This document shows positions 13,431 to 17,756 of a stretch of 17,756 nucleotides of DNA, piece by piece. The notes under the pieces are model-generated. The model searched no databases, was not told the origin of the DNA, and was given only the letters and a program-made list of their open reading frames with translations. The position numbers and the translations under genes are program-made. This DNA comes from Clostridium sp. UBA3947 (GTDB lineage: Bacteria > Bacillota > Clostridia > Clostridiales > Clostridiaceae). How positions within the stretch are numbered: position 1 is the first letter of the stretch; each line of letters begins with the position of its first letter. Location: assembly GCA_002385545.1 (NCBI GenBank), contig DGDR01000223.1:34596-52351 (forward strand), given 5' to 3'.

Positions 13431-14282
13431 ATGACTACTATAAAAGTATATGTAAAAATAACACTTGGCTTGTTTCTTGTGGCCATGAGCATTAAGCTAT
13501 TTTTGGCCCCAAACCAGCTGACGGCTGGAGGGGTTAGTGGTATAGCTATAATTATTAATCACTTTATGCCTAATTTACCCATTGGATTGTTAACATTAGT
13601 TATGAATGGAGCTTTGTTTTTAGTAGCTTTTTTCATAATAGGCGGTAAGTTCGGTAAGAAAACAATTTATGCTAGCCTGGTACTGGCTACATTAATTTGG
13701 GCTTTGGACTTTTTTATTCCAGAGGGGACGGCCCTCACTAGGGATTTAATGCTAGCTGCTATTTTTGGTACCTTTTGTACAGGTATTGGGATGGCGATAG
13801 TTTTTAATGAAAATGCTTCAACTGGTGGCACTGATATAATTGCTAAGATTATTAATAAGTTTTTTCATATAGCCATTGGAAAGGCCTTGTTAGGGGTGGA
13901 TTTTATAATAACTGTTTTGGGAGCTATGACCTTTGGAATAGATCAAGGGTTATATTCCTTATTAGCGGTTATAATCAATGGAGTGATTATTGATTATGCT
14001 ATAGATGGCTTTAAGGTTTGCAAGCAGGTGATGATTGTCACAAGACGTAAAGAAGAGGTTGGCAAGTATATTACTGAAATTCTTGATCGTAGCTACACCA
14101 TCCTTTTTGGTAAAGGAGGATTTAGTGATAGAGAGGTAGATGTTATTTATACAATATTAACAAGACCAGAGTACATAAATTTAAAAAAGTATATCATATC
14201 TATAGATAAGCAAGCCTTTATTGCTGTTAATGATTCCCATGAAGTATTAGGTGAAGGTTTTTCTGAACTGGCGGAAGAATAA
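13431..14282 (+). CDS. YitT-family membrane protein with DUF2179 domain
   Basis: 283 residues. The N-terminal part (about 1-200) has five or six membrane helices with family blocks LFLAPNQLTAGGVSGIA (23-39), FGTFCTGIGMAIVFNENAS (112-130) and TGGTDIIAKIINK (131-143). The C-terminal soluble domain (about 221-276, with SYTILFGKGGFS and LKKYIISIDKQAFIAV) is the DUF2179 domain seen in this group. The protein is cytoplasmic-membrane bound. Members have been suggested to be transporters, but the substrate is unknown. The ribosome site is weak (AAGATGATGGTGAT before the ATG). It is monocistronic, with its own promoter and a terminator that overlaps the stop codon. Confidence 0.9.
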   Translation: MTTIKVYVKITLGLFLVAMSIKLFLAPNQLTAGGVSGIAIIINHFMPNLPIGLLTLVMNGALFLVAFFIIGGKFGKKTIYASLVLATLIWALDFFIPEGTALTRDLMLAAIFGTFCTGIGMAIVFNENASTGGTDIIAKIINKFFHIAIGKALLGVDFIITVLGAMTFGIDQGLYSLLAVIINGVIIDYAIDGFKVCKQVMIVTRRKEEVGKYITEILDRSYTILFGKGGFSDREVDVIYTILTRPEYINLKKYIISIDKQAFIAVNDSHEVLGEGFSELAEE

Positions 14283-14305
14283 GTGCATAAATTATGCACT
14301 TTTTG
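14281..14305 (+). terminator. terminator overlapping the YitT gene stop codon
   Basis: AAGTGCATAA (14281-14290) is the inverse of TTATGCACTT (14292-14301) and is followed by TTTTG. The TAA stop at 14280-14282 is at the stem base. Confidence 0.75.
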
Positions 14306-14471
14306 TTTTATATTGAAAAATATTAGCATATAATGTAAAATATACATAAAAGTAAGAGTTATAATATTCATAAGTGTATAAACTTTGGTCAAGTTGGACA
14401 AATTTATAGCTGAAATATAAAAAATAATTAAAAATTTATTAAAAAATTAAATGAAAGAGTAGTACAGGTTA

Positions 14472-14480
14472 TGATATAAT
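14472..14480 (+). promoter_or_regulatory. extended -10 promoter of ftsEX
   Basis: TGATATAAT (14472-14480) fits a TGnTATAAT extended -10. No good -35 box lies at the right distance. It is about 60 bp before the ftsE start. Confidence 0.5.
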
Positions 14481-14539
14481 AAAGAAAGCTAAAGGCAAAA
14501 TGTTCTGGGGAATAAAAAATCAGAAGGGACGATAAAGTG

Positions 14540-15226
14540 ATGATAGAGTTTAAGAATGTTAGTAAAACATATGATAATAAACAGTATGCCTTGAGTAACA
14601 TAAACATTAAGATCGAAAAGGGTGAATTTGTATTTTTAGTTGGTCCAAGCGGTGCTGGAAAGTCAACCTTTATTAAATTGTTACTTAGGGAGGTAGAAGC
14701 TACTTCTGGAACAATAATATTAGGAGATACAATAGTAAACAAATTGAAGAGAAAAGATTTACCTTACTATAGAAGAAAAATTGGAATGGTTTTCCAGGAT
14801 TTTAGATTGATACCTACTTTAAGTGTATATGAAAATGTTGCTTTTGCTATGAGGGTTGTGGAGGCTCCTTATAGGGAAATAAGAAAAAGAGTACCTATGG
14901 CTTTATCCATGGTAGGTCTATCATCTAAATTTAAGCAATTCCCTAATGAATTATCTGGTGGAGAGCAGCAAAGAGTTTCCCTAGCTAGAGCTCTTGTAAA
15001 TAATCCAGCCTTACTTATTGCCGATGAGCCTACAGGAAACCTTGATCCAGATACAGCTATGGAAATTATGAGTACTCTGGATGATATTAATAAGGCAGGT
15101 ACAACTATCTTAATGGCCACCCATGCCAAGGATATTGTTGATAGTATGAAGAAGAGAGTTGTAGCAATAGAAAAAGGCGTAATAGCTAGAGACGAGGCAA
15201 GGGGGAGATACGGCTATGAGGATTAG
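14540..15226 (+). CDS. ftsE: cell division ATP-binding protein FtsE
   Basis: 228 residues, the ATPase of the FtsEX complex on the inner face of the membrane. Visible ABC motifs in order: Walker A GPSGAGKS (35-42), Q-loop Gln86 (VFQDFRL), signature LSGGE (138-142), Walker B ending ADE (161-163, with Glu163) and switch His195 (ATHAKD). I chose the ATG at 14540 (MIEFKNVSKTY is the usual start); a GTG at 14537 just upstream is nearly equivalent. AGAAGGGA (14522-14529) is the ribosome site. The 3' end overlaps ftsX by 11 bp, so translation is coupled. Unlike transport ABC systems, FtsEX transmits ATP-driven shape change to cell-wall hydrolases. Confidence 0.96.
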   Translation: MIEFKNVSKTYDNKQYALSNINIKIEKGEFVFLVGPSGAGKSTFIKLLLREVEATSGTIILGDTIVNKLKRKDLPYYRRKIGMVFQDFRLIPTLSVYENVAFAMRVVEAPYREIRKRVPMALSMVGLSSKFKQFPNELSGGEQQRVSLARALVNNPALLIADEPTGNLDPDTAMEIMSTLDDINKAGTTILMATHAKDIVDSMKKRVVAIEKGVIARDEARGRYGYED

Positions 15227-16112
15227 TACCTTTAGACACTTTTTTTCAGATGCATTTAAGAGCTTGAAAAGAAATTTCACTATGAGCTTTGCTTCAATAA
15301 TGACAGTATCAGCAACGTTGTTCATATTTGGAACCTTTTTATTATTGATGAGCAATGCTAATAAGCTTATGGGAGATTTAGAGGACAAAGTTCAAGTAGT
15401 TATATTTTTGAAAAATGATATCTCGTTTACTGAAAAATCTGCTATAGAAAATAAATTAAAGGAAAATAGCAATGTAGAAAGTTACACATATGTAACTAGA
15501 GATGAGGCCTTTGAAAGAATGAAGCAGAGAATGGGAGAAGATTATGAGCAGGTGTTAAGCGGCTATACTAAAGAAAGCCATCCTTTCCCAGCATCCTATG
15601 ATGTACATCTTAAGACCGTTGAAGCAGCTAACGAAATTGAGGATACCTTTAAGGATATGGATGGGGTAGACGATATTGGTAATGAAAGACCAGTGGTTGA
15701 AGCTATAATAAATATTTCAAAAACCCTTAAATGGGTAGGAGTATTTATGTTTGCATTGCTTGGAGGAGTTTCTCTATTCCTTATCGTAAATACTATTAGG
15801 CTAACAGTTTTCTCAAGAAGAAGAGAAATAGGTATTATGAAGTTTGTTGGCGCAACAGATTGGTTCATTAGATGGCCTTTTATAATCGAAGGTATAGTTA
15901 TAGGACTAATTGGTGCTCTAATATCCACAGGTATACTGAAATTTATTTACGGATATATCGTTAAGAGTATTACTACAGACTCATTGATGGCTATAAACTT
16001 AGTTGACGTTTCCTACGTCACTAGCAATTTATCTTGGAGCTTTGCTCTTGCAGGTATGTTCATTGGAGCTGTGGGTAGTGCTATTGCTTTAAGAAAGTTC
16101 TTAGTTGTTTAA
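15216..16112 (+). CDS. ftsX: cell division permease-like protein FtsX
   Basis: 298 residues with four membrane helices (about 24-46, 172-197, 222-245 and 275-293). The large extracytoplasmic loop between helices 1 and 2 (about 47-171) is where partner hydrolases dock. The cytoplasmic loop after helix 2 has RRREIGIMKFVGAT (201-214), the FtsE-coupling motif. A GGGGGAGA site inside the ftsE end serves its start. It is followed by a terminator-like hairpin and then a coiled-coil M23 endopeptidase, the likely target. In Gram-positives the partner is usually CwlO (NlpC/P60) or PcsB (CHAP); here the catalytic domain differs. Confidence 0.96.
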   Translation: MRISTFRHFFSDAFKSLKRNFTMSFASIMTVSATLFIFGTFLLLMSNANKLMGDLEDKVQVVIFLKNDISFTEKSAIENKLKENSNVESYTYVTRDEAFERMKQRMGEDYEQVLSGYTKESHPFPASYDVHLKTVEAANEIEDTFKDMDGVDDIGNERPVVEAIINISKTLKWVGVFMFALLGGVSLFLIVNTIRLTVFSRRREIGIMKFVGATDWFIRWPFIIEGIVIGLIGALISTGILKFIYGYIVKSITTDSLMAINLVDVSYVTSNLSWSFALAGMFIGAVGSAIALRKFLVV

Positions 16113-16142
16113 AAATTGCATACATCAGATATACCTCTTTAG

Positions 16143-16177
16143 GAAAATTGCATAATTCTGTTATGCAATTTTCTTAT
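16143..16177 (+). terminator. terminator or attenuator between ftsX and the M23 gene
   Basis: A perfect 13-bp stem, GAAAATTGCATAA (16143-16155) with TTATGCAATTTTC (16161-16173), has a 5-nt loop and TTAT after it. The T-run is short, so read-through to the M23 gene is likely. A direct repeat of AAAATTGCATA at 16114-16124 could pair with the same 3' arm instead. Confidence 0.6.
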
Positions 16178-16226
16178 AAGGGCTTAGATATACTATAAGT
16201 TGATAAATTTATATGAGGTGGAAAAC

Positions 16227-17357
16227 ATGAGAAAATTGATGGGTGTCATACTATCCTTACTTATAGTTTTAAATTTTCCTACCATGGCTTTGGCAGATGA
16301 ATTAGATGATGCAAAGAATCAACTTAAAAATGCTAATCAGTCCATTAATGAAAATAAGGAGAAGCTAAAGGAGATTCAAGCTGAACAAAGCGCTGTAGAA
16401 AACCAGCTTCAAACCTTGGAAAGCAGGATGAATGAACTATCTACAGAAATTAGTAAGCTGTCACAACAAATAAATACTACAAATGAAGATATAGAGAAGC
16501 TTACCAGCGAAATAGAAGCTAAAATTCTGGAGATTGAGGAACAGGAAAAGCTTTTAGAGCAGCGTTTAGTAGTAATGTATAAGAGGGGAAATATCGGATT
16601 CATGAATATAATCTTCTCTGCAAGCAACTTTTCTGAAATGGTTGAAAAAACTATTTATGTTGAAAAAATCATTAGTAATGATAAGCAATTGATTGCGAAT
16701 ATGGAAAATAACAAAAAACAGCTTGAAGAAAGCAAGAAAAACCTAGAAAATAAAAAAGTAGAGCTTGAGCAAATTAAATTGGCTAATTCTGCTAAACTGA
16801 CGCAATTAAATAGTCAAAGTGATGCAAAAAAGCAATTAATGGACAAGCTTAAAAAAGACAAGGAAACCTACAGGAAGCTCATTGAACAAGAAGAAAAAGA
16901 TGCTGAAGCCTTAAAGCAAAAAATAAAAAAGCTTGAATCAATGAAGGTCCAAGTAAGTAATGGAAAGCTATACTGTGTAACAGGGACACCATATGCAATT
17001 ACCTCATATTATGGCAATAGATTTCATCCAGTATTAAATACATATAGATTTCATGCTGGTATAGATATCGGCGTATATACAGGAACTCCTATATATGCCT
17101 TAAAAGATGGACAAGTAATATATTCCGGCTATATGAGCGGCTATGGCAATGTAGTAATGATACACCATGGAGATATAATAAGTCTTTATGCTCACAATTC
17201 ATCATTGTTAGTAAATGAAGGTCAGCAGGTTAAAGGTGGACAACTTATTGCTAAATCAGGAAACAGCGGACTATCCACTGGACCTCATCTCCATTTTGAA
17301 ATAAGAAAGCCAAACGGTGAAACCATAGACGCATTAAAATATTATGTAAGAAATTAG
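16227..17357 (+). CDS. secreted coiled-coil M23 endopeptidase (PcsB/EnvC-like)
   Basis: 376 residues from the ATG at 16227, 6 nt after GAGGTG (16215-16220); earlier in-frame codons lack a site. The signal peptide (1-24) ends ALA-DE. A long coiled coil (about 25-240) has a central break, MYKRGNIGFMNIIFSASNFSE in part (117-136), which is typical of the PcsB/CwlO/EnvC hydrolase-regulator domain. The LytM/M23 domain (about 255-370) keeps the zinc ligands: His276 and Asp280 (FHAGID), then His354/His356 (PHLHFE), with His323 (LYAH) as the catalytic histidine. It is therefore likely an active peptidoglycan endopeptidase, unlike E. coli EnvC, which is degenerate. Adjacency to ftsEX indicates it is the FtsX-controlled hydrolase; that link is inference. 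Confidence 0.93.
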   Translation: MRKLMGVILSLLIVLNFPTMALADELDDAKNQLKNANQSINENKEKLKEIQAEQSAVENQLQTLESRMNELSTEISKLSQQINTTNEDIEKLTSEIEAKILEIEEQEKLLEQRLVVMYKRGNIGFMNIIFSASNFSEMVEKTIYVEKIISNDKQLIANMENNKKQLEESKKNLENKKVELEQIKLANSAKLTQLNSQSDAKKQLMDKLKKDKETYRKLIEQEEKDAEALKQKIKKLESMKVQVSNGKLYCVTGTPYAITSYYGNRFHPVLNTYRFHAGIDIGVYTGTPIYALKDGQVIYSGYMSGYGNVVMIHHGDIISLYAHNSSLLVNEGQQVKGGQLIAKSGNSGLSTGPHLHFEIRKPNGETIDALKYYVRN

Positions 17358-17360
17358 TAA

Positions 17361-17388
17361 AGGTGGCGTAAGCCACTTTTTCTTTTTT
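17361..17388 (+). terminator. terminator of the ftsEX-M23 region
   Basis: GTGGC (17363-17367) pairs with GCCAC (17372-17376) around a GTAA tetraloop. The flanking AAA/TTT lengthens the stem, and TTTTTCTTTTTT follows. Confidence 0.75.
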
Positions 17389-17390
17389 GC

Positions 17391-17652
17391 TATGTTGCTT
17401 TGTTTCAAAAAAGGGTTGATAAGCATAGGGCCACGAAAGTGGCCAAGCCTTTTAATGGCCAAGTCTTATAATGCAGTAAGCTAATATACACCATAAGATT
17501 TTTGAGTATATAGCTTTGTTTCAAAAAAGGGTTGATAAATATATGCTTGCAAAAGTGGCCAAGCTCTTTGACCTAGTATGCTTATTTACACAATAAAAAC
17601 TTTTAGCATATAGCTTAGTTTTAGAAAAATGTTGCTTGAGAAAATGGCCAAG
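17391..17652 (+). repeat. tandem array of three repeat units (copies 8-10)
   Basis: The 30-nt motif occurs at 17391-17420 (TATGTTGCTTTGTTTC...GGGTTGAT), 17507-17536 (TATATAGCTTTGTTTC...GGGTTGAT) and, degenerate, 17607-17636 (CATATAGCTTAGTT...). The periods are 116 and 100 bp. Each copy is followed by TGGCCAAG (17440-17447, 17556-17563, 17645-17652). The stretches before copies 2 and 3 also resemble each other (CTAATATACACCATAAGAT and CTTATTTACACAATAAAAA). The units therefore look like degenerate duplications. Confidence 0.78.
17429..17444 (+). other. GNRA-loop hairpin inside the repeat array
   Basis: GGCCAC-GAAA-GTGGCC is a perfect 6-bp stem with a GAAA tetraloop, 8 nt after repeat copy 8. 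Such loops are typical of structured RNA, so the array may be transcribed, but this is one site only. Confidence 0.4.
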
Positions 17653-17756
17653 CTTGAGAAAAAAGTTTATAAAAAAATTATTTTAACTGTTTAAAATCCG
17701 AATTAATTGTCAAGAATTCAGATAACGAAAATAAATTCGCCAGCAAATTTGTTTGG

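Larger units (their letters stand above)
17358..17756. other. repeat array and gene-free tail at right edge
   Basis: About 400 bp with no supported gene. A terminator (17361-17388) is followed by three direct copies of the 30-nt repeat (17391-17636). The last roughly 100 bp are AT-rich with no clear feature except a weak inverted repeat near 17731-17756, cut by the window edge. Confidence 0.6.

Noticed and set aside
14390..14400. TTGGACAAA resembling the TGGACAAG box
   Set aside because: No 30-nt repeat copy accompanies it within 100 bp, so it is probably chance.
17391..17636. CRISPR array
   Set aside because: The repeat spacing is irregular (116 and 100 bp), the inter-repeat sequences resemble each other, copies elsewhere are inverted, and no cas gene is present.
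17731..17756. Weak inverted repeat at the right edge
   Set aside because: It depends on G-U pairs and one mismatch and is cut by the window, so it cannot be judged.

Overview
The window reads as a chromosomal segment of a low-GC anaerobic Firmicute of the Clostridium type. The support is AT-rich DNA, strong AGGAGG-type ribosome sites, TTGACA/TATAAT promoters, a diiron FprA flavoprotein (typical of anaerobes), and an acpS - lipoprotein - alr - CopG antitoxin - MazF order that matches the B. subtilis acpS-ydcC-alr-ndoAI-ndoA block. No phage, IS transposase, rRNA, tRNA or CRISPR array is visible.

Layout. 1-1128: the 3' part of an ABC-2 permease, cut by the left edge. 1129-1468: terminators and one copy of an intergenic repeat. 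1469-2386 (-): a zinc-ribbon/Yip1-like membrane protein. 2657-4218: a YihY membrane protein and a TagA-type glycosyltransferase in one operon. 4363-5202 (-): a solitary dTDP-4-dehydrorhamnose reductase. 5352-6606: an unrecognised alpha/beta-hydrolase-like protein and a short SSB paralogue. 6661-7869 (-): FprA. 8149-9319: two small clostridial hypothetical proteins. 9775-12924: acpS, lipoprotein, alr and the EndoAI/MazF module. 13431-14282: a YitT-family transporter. 14540-17357: ftsE, ftsX and a coiled-coil M23 endopeptidase. 17358-17756: a degenerate tandem repeat array.

Gene cooperation. FtsE and FtsX overlap by 11 bp and are followed by a secreted PcsB/EnvC-like hydrolase, so the three probably form the transmembrane switch that activates a peptidoglycan hydrolase. 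AcpS, Alr and the TagA/RmlD enzymes belong to lipid and cell-wall synthesis. The MazF toxin reading frame overlaps its antitoxin by 41 nt, which suggests coupled translation.

The most unusual signal is not a gene. A 30-nt motif beginning TATGTTGCTTTGTTTC and ending GTTGAT occurs ten times, only between genes and mostly just behind transcription terminators. Some copies are paired head-to-head around a hairpin, others lie in tandem, and a TGGMCAAG box follows most forward copies. I do not recognise it as a named element. It looks like a MITE- or REP-like small repeat family with RNA-structure potential.
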